A stretch of 64,000 nt of DNA from Marsupella aquatica (lineage: Eukaryota > Marchantiophyta), in the NCBI GenBank assembly GCA_973895155.1, contig OZ316895.1, positions 8,308,001 through 8,372,000 on the forward strand, written 5' to 3'. Every line of letters begins with the position of its first letter. Position 1 is the first letter of the stretch. Under the pieces are notes generated by a model. The model was given only the letters and a program-made list of their open reading frames with translations. It was not told the origin of the DNA and did not search any database. A program made the translations under genes and the position numbers. Of this stretch, positions 11,346 through 23,700 are shown in pieces.

Positions 11346-13262
11346 AGTGGTATCAGAGCATGCCTGGGAGGTGACGAGGTTTTTTCGTGACAGGTTTTCC
11401 AGCGTTCATTGTCGGTGGCACATTCAGAGTTTTGTTGCATGAAACTCGAATGTGCGTGGCTGTGCGGATAGGTTAGTGAGAGGGCTTTCTAACGGTGGTT
11501 AGAACTCGCTGATTGGTATCCGTAATGCGGAGGAATTGAAGTTTGCATCGTTCAGGGTTTATTCGTGTTCGACGGTTTTTTGGGGGAGAGACCAGAGTTT
11601 GCGTTTTTCAACGGTGTGAGCAGTGCGGTGCGAGAGGGATCGCACATTATAGCTCAAGTTGATGGTTGAAGCGAGCTGGTCGTTTTGGTAGTTGTGTTGC
11701 TGCCGAGTTGTTACCGAGTGTGACGTGACGAGTGACGGAGCGTTCAGGTTTTTTCACAAGCTATGGAGCTTGTTCACATCTGAACCGGGTTTCTCTTCGT
11801 GACGTACGACTCGGTGGAAGAAACGCAAAGTGCTGCGGCTCAACGGTTTGATTGCGGCAAGGCGGTCATTTTGAGCCCGGGATTGGCACTTGACGCGGAC
11901 TGAAGGCGACGCGGCGGAAATAGTTTACTCTGCTGGAGCTGCAGACTGTGCCGGTGTAATTTGGCAACATTTTTTTCGGCAGCGGTCACTTTTCTCGTGT
12001 AAAAGAGCGGCGGATAAGGTGTGTACTTGACCTTTTTCTTGGGGAGGGTCAATTTTTGCCTTTAAAGGGGTTTAACATCCCCTTTTTGTTTGTATACTGT
12101 CACATAGTATACCCCCGGCTCCGAGTACAACTCATTTCCCCCCTACCCCGCACCCCGTATTTGCAGGCGCCAAACGCCCTGTGCAGCGCCGGCCGGCGCA
12201 TATGCTGCCGCCCGGCAGCTGCTCGCACCCCCTCCCTTGGCACTTATACCCCTTTTCGCGCCCCGGCCCCTTGTATCCCCTTTTTTCCCCGGTACGTAAC
12301 TGCGTATGCAGCCGTGATCCGGCTGCTGCCTATGCCCCGCCCCTTTGAGCGTGCCGGCTATACGCCCTTTGGGCCGGCTCCGCTACGTCTCCACCCGCGC
12401 CTCGTGCCCTGCGATTGCGACTCCGCCTGGCGCCGGTGTGCTCCTTGCCATTGTATTTGCCAGCCTCTATTCCTTGTATTTCTCCTGGCCCGCCTCGCGT
12501 CGCCTATACGCGGATGCGCTTTTTGTCTTATACCTGTATTTTTGGTTTTAAGCGGCTTAGCACCCCCTTTAAGGGCCTATTTTAAGCCGTTTTTTCTTCC
12601 TCTTGTTTTCCCTTTGTGCCGGGACCTGCCACCCTCCGTTTTAACCGCTTGGACAGGGGGAACGGCCCCCTGTGAGACCTGTCGGACTGTGCGGGAATAT
12701 TCCCAAAAAAAACAGAGAGCTGTTTTTTGGCCGTCCGACAAAGATTCTGTCCGCCGAACGGTAACTTTTTTGGATCTTTTTCGGCGAGGACGTTGCCACT
12801 GGAGTTAGCAACGCGGCGCACCAATCACATCGCAATTCCGATGACGGGTTGTACTGGGTATTTTGGTTATTCTCCAAGGTGGTCAAAACGAGGGAGTTTC
12901 CCAAGGTTTTACCCACCCCGACCAAAATTTGAATAACTTTTCCGTCGAATTTTGATTTTGATTTCGGCTTTCAGTATTGGACTCCTAGCTTCGTGGGCTA
13001 CGCGGCGGTGTTGAGTTTTGAGTTTTGTGAGAAGTTTTGAAAAAGACGTTTTTTCGTGATTGTTTCATATGAGTGACTCGGGGGATACTGGAAGAATTGG
13101 CATCAGTGGGCTTCAGGATCGCGACGGTCAGACGGAGAGTCTGAGGAGGAGCTGCTACCGTTTGAGGAAGAACTTGTAACACCGGTACGATCACCGGTGC
13201 AGCGTGCAGTGGAGGAAGCTGTACTACTACCAGAGCTGTCGGTAGTAGGGAAGAAGAGGAAG
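11346..13262 (+). other. Untranslated leader of Copia copy 1 with a C-rich variable cassette
   Basis: About 1.9 kb separates the LTR from gag. The outer parts align with copy 2 (19029-20722). The middle, about 12050-12595, is strongly C-rich and pyrimidine-biased and does not align with the corresponding 19735-20085 of copy 2. A 250-codon open frame crosses this cassette, but it has low-complexity composition and no counterpart in the sister copy, so I do not treat it as a gene. Confidence 0.75.
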
Positions 13263-16200
13263 ATGACTAGATTTGGAGAAGTGAAGTTTGAGGTGGAGAA
13301 GTACGATGGTCGTACTGATTACTTGCTCTGGGAGAAGCAAGTGAAGGGTGTTCTACGGGCCATGGGCTTAGCTCATCTGCTTTCATCGCGAGAGCAGTAT
13401 GATGGAGAGGAGGAGATTTCAATGAGGCAGTGGAGACGGGAGCAGGTGATTGCTGTCAATGCAGTGATGCTATATCTCAAGCCACACATCATCAAGCAGC
13501 TGGATGATTATGCGGATTGCGCGTCACTGTTCAAGGCTCTAAGAGAGAAGTACTACCGGGAAGATGCGTCAGACCGGCTATACAAGAAGTCTCTTTTGAT
13601 GAGCCTCAGGCTCAAGGAAGGGAGCAAGATGTAGGATCACTTGGATGAATTTGACAGTCTAGCGGTGGATTTGTCAAACCTGGGAAATGGAGTTGAAGAT
13701 GAGGATAAGGCCTTGCTTCTGCTAAGCTCCTTACCGCCATCATATCAGGGCTTGAAATAGGTGCTCTTGTACAGAGATCTGAAGTCCATTTCGTATAATG
13801 AGGTGGTGAGCTCATTACTGTCTAATGATGCTCAGAAGAAGCTGGGTCAATCACAAACAGCATCTTCTTCTGGTACTGCGCTCAATGTGAATAGGGGAAG
13901 AGCAGCGCAGTGCACGAATGGGCAGAACAGGTTTAGATTTACATCACGGGGGAGATCTAAATCCAGAGGAAAATTGCAAGAGAGGAAGCCTCTTGCATGT
14001 TGGAATTGTGGCAAGCCTGGCCACATGAAAAGGGATTGTCAAGTAAAGGTCCCTATTGCCTCTGCTAACGCGGCATCGAGCTCGCATGAGGTAGATATAC
14101 TTGATGATGATGACATATTGTGATGTCAAGGTTATACTCTCAACGTAGTGTCAAATCCAGGTAGTGATGACTGGATTCTAGATAGTGCATGTACTTTTCA
14201 CATTTGCTCTAGGAGAGATTTTTTCAGTTCTTACACGGTTTCCAACGGGTCAATGTTGATGGGAAATGGAATCCCATGTCAAGTTGTTGGACTTGGATCT
14301 GTAAGATTTCAGATGTTTGATGGTGCTATAAGAACGTTGAGGAATGTGAGACATATTCCCAACATGATGAAAAATCTCATTTCACTTGGAGTTTTAGAGG
14401 CAAATGGCCATCAGTGGAGTTCTGCTAATGGTGTCCTTCAGGTTTCAACTGGTACTAAAGTTGTATTGAAGGGAAGGAGACATAGCAATCTATACGTTAT
14501 GGAGGGCAGTGTAGTTTGTGATGAAGCCAATGTAACCTTATCTCATGAGGAGACGGCCCGGCTGTGGCACTTCTGTTTGGGCCACATGAGTGAAAAAGGT
14601 TTGGTTATTCTTCAGAAAAAGGATTACTTTCTAATTTGCAATCTTGTAAGTTGGAATTTTGTGAGCACTGTGTGCTAGGAAAGTAGCACAGGAAACCCTT
14701 CGGAGTTGGAACTCACACCAGCAAGGAGGTACTTGAGTATGTACATAGTGATGTGTGGGGTCCAGCCCCTACTCCCTCACATTCTGGAAGGTTATACTAT
14801 GTCACATTCATAGACGATTACTCAAGGTATGTGTGGATATACTTTCTACACAATAAGTCTGATATTTTTGCCACTTTTAAGGAGTGGAAAACCCAAGTTG
14901 ATAATCAGACTGGTAATAAGGTGAGATATCTTCGATCGGATAACGGCGGTGAATACAGTTCCGGGAAATTTGGAATGTATTGTAAGGAGCAGGAAATTAC
15001 CCGCCATCTCACAACAAGTTATACTCCTCAGCAGAATGGTGTTTCTGAGAGACTCAACCGAACACTATTGGACCGCTCGAGGAGTATGTTGAGTCAATCA
15101 TGCTTACCACATGAGTTTTGGGCTGAAGCTGTCAACACTGCAGCTTATTTGGTAATTTTTTCTCCATCCAGTTCTATTGGATTCAAGACGCCATTTGAAA
15201 TGAGGTCCAACAGATTACTCACATCTGAGGATTTTTGGATGTGATGCTTATGTGCTTACACCTTCTCAGCTTCGATCCAAGCTGGAGTCCAAGTCAAAGA
15301 AATGCATTTTCTTTGGTTATCAGAAAGGTGTGAAGGGTTATAGGTTATGGGATCCAGTAACCTGTAAGCTAATTGTCAGTAGAGATGTGTCCTTTAATGA
15401 ATCCAGATCATCAAAGGAGGGGGAGAGTTCTCAAGACTCCCATACTGACAAGGGGAAATCTCCCATCCCGGACGGGGTTGAGGGGGAGATTAGTCATGAT
15501 GCAGTTCATGACAGGAGAGATGGAGAAGCTCCGGGCTTGGAGCTGGTTCCTGTGATGGAACAAGAGGAGCAGATTGTTGCTGGGGTACCTCAAATTCAAC
15601 CAGCAGCAGCAGCAGATCAGCCTGAGTCATCTACTAGAAGAACTTCCAGTCGTTCTACTAGAGCTCCTACCAGGTATGGTCAATGGGCTGACTCATCTAA
15701 GCTAGATGATATTGACATTGCACCTGATGAAGATAGGCTTTCTCTCCTACGGATGCTGTAGAGAAAGGTCTGATGACTAAGATTCCTTATGAGAAGGCAG
15801 TAGGCAGTCTGATGTATTTGATGACTTGTATTAGGCCTGACTTGGCCCTAGCGATGGGCAAGATTAGCAGATTCATGTCAAATCCAGGGAAGGTACATTG
15901 GGAAACTGTGAAGTGGATTCTCAGGTATCTGAAGGGAACAGAGGACTATGGATTACTATTTGATAACAGATCAGATAGAACGTTAGTTGGCTATGTAGAT
16001 TCTGACTATGGAGGCTGTCTGGATACAAGGAGATCTACAACTGGGTTTGTATACACTCTTGGAGGAGGATGTATCAGTTGGAAATCTACCTTACAGAAGT
16101 GCATATCTCAGTTTACTACAAAAGCAGAGTATGTTGCAACAGCAGAAGCTGCAAAGGAAGCAATTTGGTTGGATAAGTTGATCGCGGAGATGGGTTTAGA

Positions 16201-16447
16201 GCATGGAAAAATGACTCTAAACTGTGATAGTTAGAGTGCTCTTCACTTGGCTGCTAACCAGGTGATGGATAGCAAGGTGAAGCACATTGATATCAGGTAC
16301 CATTTTATCAGGCAAGCAGTGTCTGATAAAACTTTTGAGCTAGTCAAGATTGATGGAAAGCTCAATCCCGCTAATGCCTTTACCAAAGTGATTCCTTTGG
16401 AAAGTTTCTCAAGACACCGTGCTACTTTGCAGGTTTTGCAGTTGTAG
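13263..16447 (+). pseudogene. Copia gag-pol polyprotein remnant, copy 1
   Basis: Gag starts at the ATG at 13263 (MTRFGEVKFEVEKYDG). The CCHC knuckle CWNCGKPGHMKRDC is near 14000-14040. The protease-like WILDSACTFHIC is near 14170. Integrase motifs FIDDYSRYVWIY, LRSDNGGEYSSG and QQNGVSERLNRT lie at 14800-15060. The RNase H part, VGYVDSDYGGC to AEYVATAEAAKEAIWL, is at 15985-16170. TAG stops interrupt it at 13632, 13758, 14684 and 16232. A TGA at 14121 and a frameshift near 15220 are shared with copy 2. A one-base loss near 14614 is private. The RT core, including the YVDD motif, is deleted at about 15732. It cannot make a working polyprotein. Confidence 0.9.
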
Positions 16448-16654
16448 TGCAAGTAGAGTTATTTAGCAATGTGTGACTATTTGTATATGGATTACTCATT
16501 CCTGTATGGCTACGGCTTAGTTCTAGTTAACCCTTAGTTAACCCGTGTGGTTTTTAGGGGGAGACCTAGTTTGGTGATTGTCTAGAACTTCCCGCTGAGG
16601 ATTCCATATGGTTGCATTTAGTCCAGTCTCCAAGACAAGAGTCAAGGGGGAGTT

Positions 16655-16998
16655 TGTTAGATATTGCTCTAGTCTTGTGACTCATGAGCTAACCACAGTT
16701 AGTCTAACTCGGGTTAGGACTTAGCTAATGTTAGCGGTAGTGCTGTTGTGTATATAGCCAAGGCTGATGCCAGACCCTGGTGGAACTTAGGCTCATTGTT
16801 ACGGAGCTAGTTGAGAGATAGGGAGAGCTTGTGCTGTGGATGCTTGGTATGGTCGGTCGGCCTAGAGTGCAGTAAAGCTCTTGTGTGTTCCCGTGGACGT
16901 AGCCTCATGTGGAGGTGAACCACGTATCTCTCTGTGTCGACTATTGTGCGTTGGATGGTTCATGGGCTTGCTGTTACGAATGTCGTCTATGCTCAACA
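16655..16998 (+). repeat. 3' LTR of Copia copy 1
   Basis: 344-bp LTR preceded by a purine tract and followed by target duplication ACTGA at 16999-17003. It differs from the 5' LTR at six sites, all transitions. Confidence 0.93.
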
Positions 16999-17339
16999 AC
17001 TGACTCTCGACAATTGAGCCAATTTGGAACTTGTGTAAAGTTCAAAATCCCTCACATTAGAAAATTATAATATTTCTAGGGATTCGTCCATGGTGAATTT
17101 GGGATGGCCCAAAGTGCTTTTCAGACTTCCAAAAACCAATCTCACTAGAAGCTTATTGAGCGAGATAGTATCATACTGCTCAGGGCTTCATTGATGTTTT
17201 CTTTGTTTCCAAGGAGCCATTTATTGCTAGAAAAAAGTGCAATGCAGCCGCAATGCAAGACAACACAGAAAAGTCAAGGACAAAAATTACAAATAACTCA
17301 TCAAAAACTTGAACATCATTCATGGAAAGCCAAACCTAT

Positions 17340-18293
17340 TCAATTACTCTGTCTACGTGCTACCTTCGTTGCAAAGAACCGAATGGAGTCAGAAATTCCA
17401 CCAATTGCATTTGCCATCACATCAGTCATCTTAGATTGCTGGTCTAAAATCTTAGATTGCTGGTCTAAAATGTCTTGATGCTTTTTTAAATCCAATGCTA
17501 TAACACTATTGTGCCTGTCCTTCTCCCAGTTTCTATTTGTTTCCTCCAGTCTACTTTTGCGCTCCGAGTCTTTTCCCAAAAATTCCAACAAGTTAGCACT
17601 TGTCTTTTTGAATTGGTCGTCGAGTCTGTCTCTTCGACTTTTCTTGATGCCTCTGTCCTCAAGTCCTACAGGTGGTGTTCGACGTTGTGCTGCATCAGCT
17701 CCTGTAGAGGAGGGTTCCATTCGAACAGGTGGAGGAGAATCGACCTCCATGTCGTTCCCCAAAATTTCGCTGGCTGGTCCTTCAGGGGTCTGCTCGCTCT
17801 CAATGTGAGCCTCCTCCTGCACATTTCCAGTATCCACCACCTGATTTGGCGATGGATTAATGGCTCTCTGAGTCCCCATCCAAGGTTCCATACTCTCGAA
17901 TAGCTCATGAGCAAAATCCACGGGAAGCTTCCTGGTCTTCCTTTCCTCACTCGCCATCTCGTAGTAGCTTGGCTGTCCGCTACCGACATGATTCTGATAA
18001 TCATAAACCTTTTTAAAATCTGTAACCAATTTCTCCCATCGTTTCTTTATGTGCATAGAAACTCGTAAGACCCCATCTCTAGCAAGGGCGGATTGGATAT
18101 CTCTCCATTTCTGATCAACAGTTCTTATCCTTTCCCTGGAGCTGTTGTTCAAAGAAAATTCATGCTCTAATTGCTTGGCAGCAATGAGCAGACATAGCTC
18201 ATGCATTTTCCACTACCTCCCGGAGAATTGCTCTGGAAGACAGACAACATTGACATTTGCAGGTGCATTGTGCGCCTCCTCAATTCCAGCCAT
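17340..18293 (-). pseudogene. Myb/trihelix-like DNA-binding protein of the Harbinger element, with an in-frame TAG
   Basis: From the ATG at 18291-18293 (MAGIEEAHNAPANVNVV..) the frame runs to 17340 except for a TAG at 18213-18215, just before a WKMHELCLL segment that starts the SANT/trihelix-like region. The first downstream ATG (18204-18206) leaves 288 residues. The domain spans about the first 90 of these: KWRDIQSAL, KKRWEKLVTDFKKVYDYQ. An acidic/proline linker follows, then a charged, probably coiled-coil C-terminus containing a short duplication (ILDQQSK twice). Plant PIF/Harbinger elements carry such a Myb-like partner that helps the transposase bind DNA. Assignment to this element rests on position and family habit. 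Whether re-initiation rescues the protein is unknown, and the first conserved Trp would be lost. Confidence 0.7.
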
Positions 18294-18684
18294 TGTGGTG
18301 CTGTGGTTTGTCAACTGTGTATCCATAATTCACTAAGTCACAGTAGAACCAGGCAAAAGCAAGGTGAACGCCTCGAGCAGAATAGTAGCAAGATTTGGAT
18401 AAAGGTGCTTGGTTGCAATCGAAGTGCAAGCAATATACTGGAAATTTACGTTGAAAATCCATGGCGGATTGTCTAGATTGGGCGCAAGTAGAAAAACTAG
18501 GCGCTACCGCCATGCCTTGAGTGGGACATCGATGTTTTCCAATGTCCATGCACACCCTCCGAACTATTTGTTGCCACCGGAGATAACAAGTCATCACATT
18601 GGCTGCAACCTACTATCGCCAGTTCCCGGTCATCTTCAGGGCCCTCAAAGTAGGGCCTTCCACCCTGCATGTCGACTTGAGGAC

Positions 18685-19028
18685 TGTTAGATATTGCTCT
18701 AGTCTTGTGACTCTTGTGCTAACCACAGTTAGGCTAACTCGGGTTAGGACCTAGCTAAGGTTAGCGGTTGTGTTGTTGTGCATATAGCCAGGGCTGATGC
18801 CAGACCCTGGTGGAACTTAGGCTCATTGTTACGAAGCTAGTTGAGAGATAGGGAGAGCTTGTGCTGTGGATGCTTGGTATGGCCGGTCGGCCTAGAGTGC
18901 AGTAAAGCTCTTGTGTGTTCCCGTGGACGTAGCCTCATGTGGAGGTGAACCACGTATCTCTCTGTGTTGACTATTGTGCGTTGGATGGTTCATAGGCTTG
19001 CCATTGCAAATGTCGTCTATGCTCAACA
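18685..19028 (+). repeat. 5' LTR of Copia copy 2
   Basis: 344-bp LTR with TG...CA ends, flanked by AGGAC on the left and followed by the tRNA-Met-type primer-binding site at 19031. Confidence 0.93.
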
Positions 19029-20722
19029 AGTGGTATCAGAGCATGCCTGGGAGGTGACGAGGTTTTTTCGTGACAGGTTTTTCCAGCGTTCATTGTCGAT
19101 GGTACATTCAGAGTTTCGTCGCATGAAACTCGATTGTGTGTGGCTGAGCGGATAGGTTAGTGAGAGGGCATTCTAATGGTGGTTAGAGCTCGCTGATCGG
19201 TATCCGTGGTGCGGAGGAATTGAAGCTTGCGTCGTTCAGGGTTTATTCGTGTTCGATGGTATTTCGGGGGAGAAACCAGAGATTGTTTCTTCAACGGTGT
19301 GAGCTGTGCGGTGTGCGGGGCGTCGCATGTGATAGTTCAAGTTGAAGGTTGGAGCGTGCTGGTCATTTTGGTATCTAGTTTGCTGACATTTGTGGAACGA
19401 GTGCGTCGTGACGAGTGAAGGAGGCGTTCTGGTTTTTTGACAAGCTATGGTGCTTGTTTTTCCCTGAACCGGATTACTCATCGTGACGCTTGACTCGGAG
19501 GAAGAAACGCGAAGTGTTGAGGCTCAACGGAGAGATCCTGGCGAGATGGTTGTTTTGAGTCTGGGATTGACACTTGACGAGGAGTGAAGGCGACGCAATA
19601 GAAGTTCTTTCTCTGGTGGAGCTTCAGACGTGCCGGTGCAATTCGGAAACATTTTCATGTCGGCGGTCATCACTTTTCTCATTGGAAACCAAAGCGGAGG
19701 CGGCTGAGGTTTGTAACACGGCCTTTGTGTCATTTTGGGCACATTTTTAAGGTTAGTTTAGGGCATTTTTTGCCCCAATACGGCCCCAATACCCGACAAA
19801 CCAGGTTCGCCATATGCCCCGGCGCGCACACCGGCCTCCCACACCCGTTTAAGCATGAAAACGTGCTTTTTTGGGCCCAAATACGGCCAAAAACGCCCAT
19901 ATACGGCCCAAAAACGCAAAAATACGCGCGTTTTGACCCCTTTAAACCCGTTTTTTGCTGTTTATACGCGATTCTGCCCGCGAATACGCGCGCCTTTGCC
20001 AGGGGCTTTAAGACCCCTTTAGAGTGTGTTTTTCTGAATTTTTTTTTCTCTCCTCCTCCTCATTGGTTGTGCCTCATCCCGGGCCCTGTGACCCTCCGTT
20101 TTAACCGCTCCGACAGGGGGAATGGCCCCCTGTGAGCCCTGTTGGACTGTGCAGGAATATTCCCGAAAAACAGAGAGCTGTTTTTCGGCCGTCACACAAA
20201 GATTCCGTTCGCCGCACGGTAACTTTTTTGGTTCTTTTTTGGTGAGGACGTTGCCACTGGAGTTAGCAACGCGACGCACCGATCACATCGCGATTCCGAT
20301 GACAGGTTGTACTTGGTATTTCGGTTATTCTCCAAGGTGGTCAAAACGGGGGAGTTTCCCAAGGTTTTACCCACCTCGACCGAAATTTGAATAACTTTTC
20401 CGTCGAATTTTGATTTTGATTTCGGATTTCAGTATTGGACTCCTAGCTTCGTGGGCTACGCGGCGGTGTTGAGTTTTGAGTTTTATGAGAAGTTTCGAAA
20501 AAAGACATTTTTTCGTGATTGTTTCATATGAGTGACTCGGAGGATACTGGAAGAATTGGCGTCGGTGGAGCTTCAGGATTGTGACGGTCAGACGGAGAGT
20601 TTGAGGAGGAGCTGCTACCGTTTGAGGAGGAATTTATAACACCGGTACGATCACCGGTGCGGCGTGCAGTGGAGGAAGTTGTGTTACTACCAGAGCTATC
20701 GGTAGTAGGGAAGAAGAGGGAG
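19029..20722 (+). other. Untranslated leader of Copia copy 2
   Basis: About 1.7 kb between LTR and gag. It is similar to the copy 1 leader except for about 19735-20085, which holds short repeated motifs such as ATACGGCCC and AAAACGC and replaces the C-rich cassette of copy 1. Similarity resumes at GACCCTCCGTTTTAACCGCT near 20090. Confidence 0.75.
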
Positions 20723-23700
20723 ATGGCTAGATTTGGAGGAGTGAAGTTTGAGGTGGAGAAGTACGATGGTCGTACTGATTACTTGCTCTGGGAGAAACAA
20801 GTGAAGGGTGTCCTACGGGCCATGGGCTTAGCTCATCTGCTTTCATCGCGAGAGCAGTATGATGGAGAGGAGGAGATTTCAGTGAGGCAATGGAGACAGG
20901 AGCAGGTGATTGTTGTCAATGCAGTGATGCTATATCTCAAGTCACACATCATCAAGCAGCTGGATGATTATGCGGATTGCGCGTCGCTGTTCAAGGCTCT
21001 AAGAGAGAAGTACTACCGGGAAGATGCGTCAGACCGGCTGTACAAGAAGTCTCTCTTGATGAGCCTCAGGCTCAAGGAAGGGAGCAAGATGCAGGATCAC
21101 CTCGATGAGTTTGACAGTCTAGCGGTTGATCTGTCAAACCTGGGAAAAGGAGTTGAAGATGAGGATAAGGCCTTGCTTCTGTTAAGCTCCTTACCGCCGT
21201 CATATCAGGGCTTGAAGCAGGTGCTCTTGTACAGAGATCTGAAGTCCATTTCGTATAATGAGGTGGTAAGCTCTTTACTGTCTGATGATGCTAAGAAGAA
21301 GCTGGGTCAATCATAGACAACATCTTCTTCTGGCACTGCGCTCAATGTGAATAGGGGAAGAGCAACGCAGCGCACAAATGGGCAGAACAGGTTTAGATTT
21401 ACATCACGGGGGAGATCTAAATCCAGAGGAAAATCGCAAGAGAGGAAGCCTCTTGCATGTTGGAATTGTGGCAAGCCAGGCCACATGAAAAGGGATTGTC
21501 GAGTAAAGGTCCCTACTGCCTCTGCTAACGCAGCATCGAGCTCGCATGAGGTAGATTTACTCGATGATGATGACATATTGTGATGTCAAGGTTATGCTCT
21601 CAACGTAGTGTCAAATGCAGGTAGTGATGACTGGATTCTAGATAGTGCATGTACTTTTCACATTTGCTCTAGAAGATATTGTTTCAGTTCTTACACGGTT
21701 TCCAACGGGTCAGTGTTGATGGGAAATGGAATCCCATGTCAAGTTGTTGGACTTGGATCTGTAAGATTTCAGATGTTTGATGGTGCTGTGAGAACATTGA
21801 GGAATGTGAGACATATTCCCAGCATGATGAAAAATCTCATTTCACTTGGGGTTTTAGAGGCAAATGGCCATCAGTGGAGTTCTGGTAATGGTGTCCTTCA
21901 GGTTTCAACTGGTATTAAAGTTGTATTGAAGGGAAGGAGACATAGCAATCTATACGTTATGGAGGGCAGTGTAGTCTATGATGAAGCCAATGTAACCTTA
22001 TCTCATGAGGAGACGGCCCGGCTGTGGCACTTCCGTTTGGGCCAATGAGTGAAAAAGGTTTGGTTATTCTTCAGAAGAAAGGATTACTTTCTAATTTGCA
22101 ATCTTGTAAGTTGGAATTTTGTGAGCGCTGTGTGCTAGGGAAGCAGCACAAGAAACCCTTCGGAGTTGGAACTCACACCAGCAAGGAGGTACTTGAGTAT
22201 ATACATAGTGATGTGTGGGGTCCCGCCCCTACTCCCTCACATTCTGGACGGTTATACTATGTAACGTTCATTGACGATTACTCAAGGTATGTGTGGATAT
22301 ACTTTCTACACAATAAGTCTGATGTTTTTGCCACTTTTAAGGAGTGGAAAGCCCAAGTTAAAAATCAGACTGGTAATAAGGTGAGATATCTTCGATCGGA
22401 TAACGGCGGTGAATACAGTTCCGGGAAATTTGGAATGTATTGTAAGGAGCAGGAAATTACCCGCCATCTCACAACAAGTTATACTCCTCAGCAGAATGGT
22501 GTTTCTGAGAGACTCAACCGAACACTATTGGACCGCTCGAGGAGTATGTTGAGTCAATCATGCTTACCACATGAGTTTTGGGCTGAAGCTGTCAACACTG
22601 CAGCTTATTTGGTAATTTTTTCTCCATCCAGTTCTATTGGATTCAAGACGCCATTTGAAATGAGGTCCAACAGATTACTCACATCTGAGGATTTTTGGAT
22701 GTGATGCTTATGTGCTTACACCTTCCCAGCTTCGATCCAAGCTGGAGTCCAAGTCGAAGAAGTGCATTTTCTTTGGTTATCAGAAAGGTGTGAAGGGTTA
22801 TAGGTTATGGGATCCAGTAACCTGTAAGCTAATTGTCAGTAGAGATGTGTCCTTTAATGAATCCAGATCATCAAAGGAGGGGGAGAGTTCTCAGGACTCC
22901 CATACTGACAAGGGGAAATCTCCCATCCCGGACGGGGTTGAGGGGGAGATTAGTCATGATGCAGTTCATGACAGGAGAGATGGAGAAGCTCCGGGCTTGG
23001 AGCTGGTTCCTGTGATGGAACAAGAGGAGCAGATTGTTGCTGGGGTACCTCAAATTCAACCAGCAGCAGCAACAGATCAGCCTGAGTCATCTACTAGAAG
23101 AACTTCCAGTCGTTCTACTAGAGCTCCTACCAGGTATGGTCAATGGGCAGACTCATCTAAGCTAGATGATATTGACATTGCACTTGATGAAGATGATATG
23201 GCTTTGATCTTGGAAGAAGGAGAACCTTCTTCGTATAGTGAGGCTTGTGCTTCAGAGTAGAAGCATGAGTGGAATGCAGCAATGTAGAGGGAGTTGCAAT
23301 CTTTGAGTGACAACAAGACATGGGAGCTGGTGGAGCTTCCAAGAGGTCAACAAGTGGTGGACAACAAGTGGATTTACAAGTTGAAAGATAGTCCTTCAGA
23401 GGGTGGAGATAAGATCTACAAGGCAAGGCTTGTTGCCAAGGGGTTCACTCAGGAGAAAGGAGTGGATTACAATGAGGTCTTTTCACCAGTGGCTAAGTAT
23501 TCCACAATTCAGATCTTGTGTCAGCTTGTTGTGTTTTTTAATCTGGTGATGGATCAGATGGATGTTGTCACTGCTTTTCTCTATGGCAACTTGGAAGAGA
23601 TGATCTTCATGAGACAGCCACTAGGCTTTATGAAGAAGGGCCAAGAGAACTTAGTTTGCAGATTGCTCAAATCCTTGTATGGATTGAAGCAGTCTCCCAG

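Larger units (their letters stand above)
11002..16998 (+). mobile_element. Ty1/Copia LTR retrotransposon, copy 1 (defective, RT deleted)
   Basis: Complete outline: two 344-bp LTRs beginning TGTTAGATATTG and ending TATGCTCAACA, and a 5-bp target duplication ACTGA at 10997-11001 and 16999-17003. A primer-binding site TGGTATCAGAGC (initiator-tRNA-Met type) lies at 11348-11359, and a purine tract CAAGGGGGAG lies before the 3' LTR. The LTRs differ at six positions by eye, all transitions (about 1.7%), so insertion is moderately old. The order protease-integrase-RT-RNase H is Copia. The coding region is degenerate and has lost about 880 bp of reverse transcriptase. It sits inside the Harbinger element. 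Confidence 0.93.

Noticed and set aside
12056-12808. 250-codon open frame in the Copia copy 1 leader as a gene
   Set aside because: Pro/Leu/Arg/Cys-rich composition follows the C-rich DNA, it has no domain, and the sister copy lacks it.
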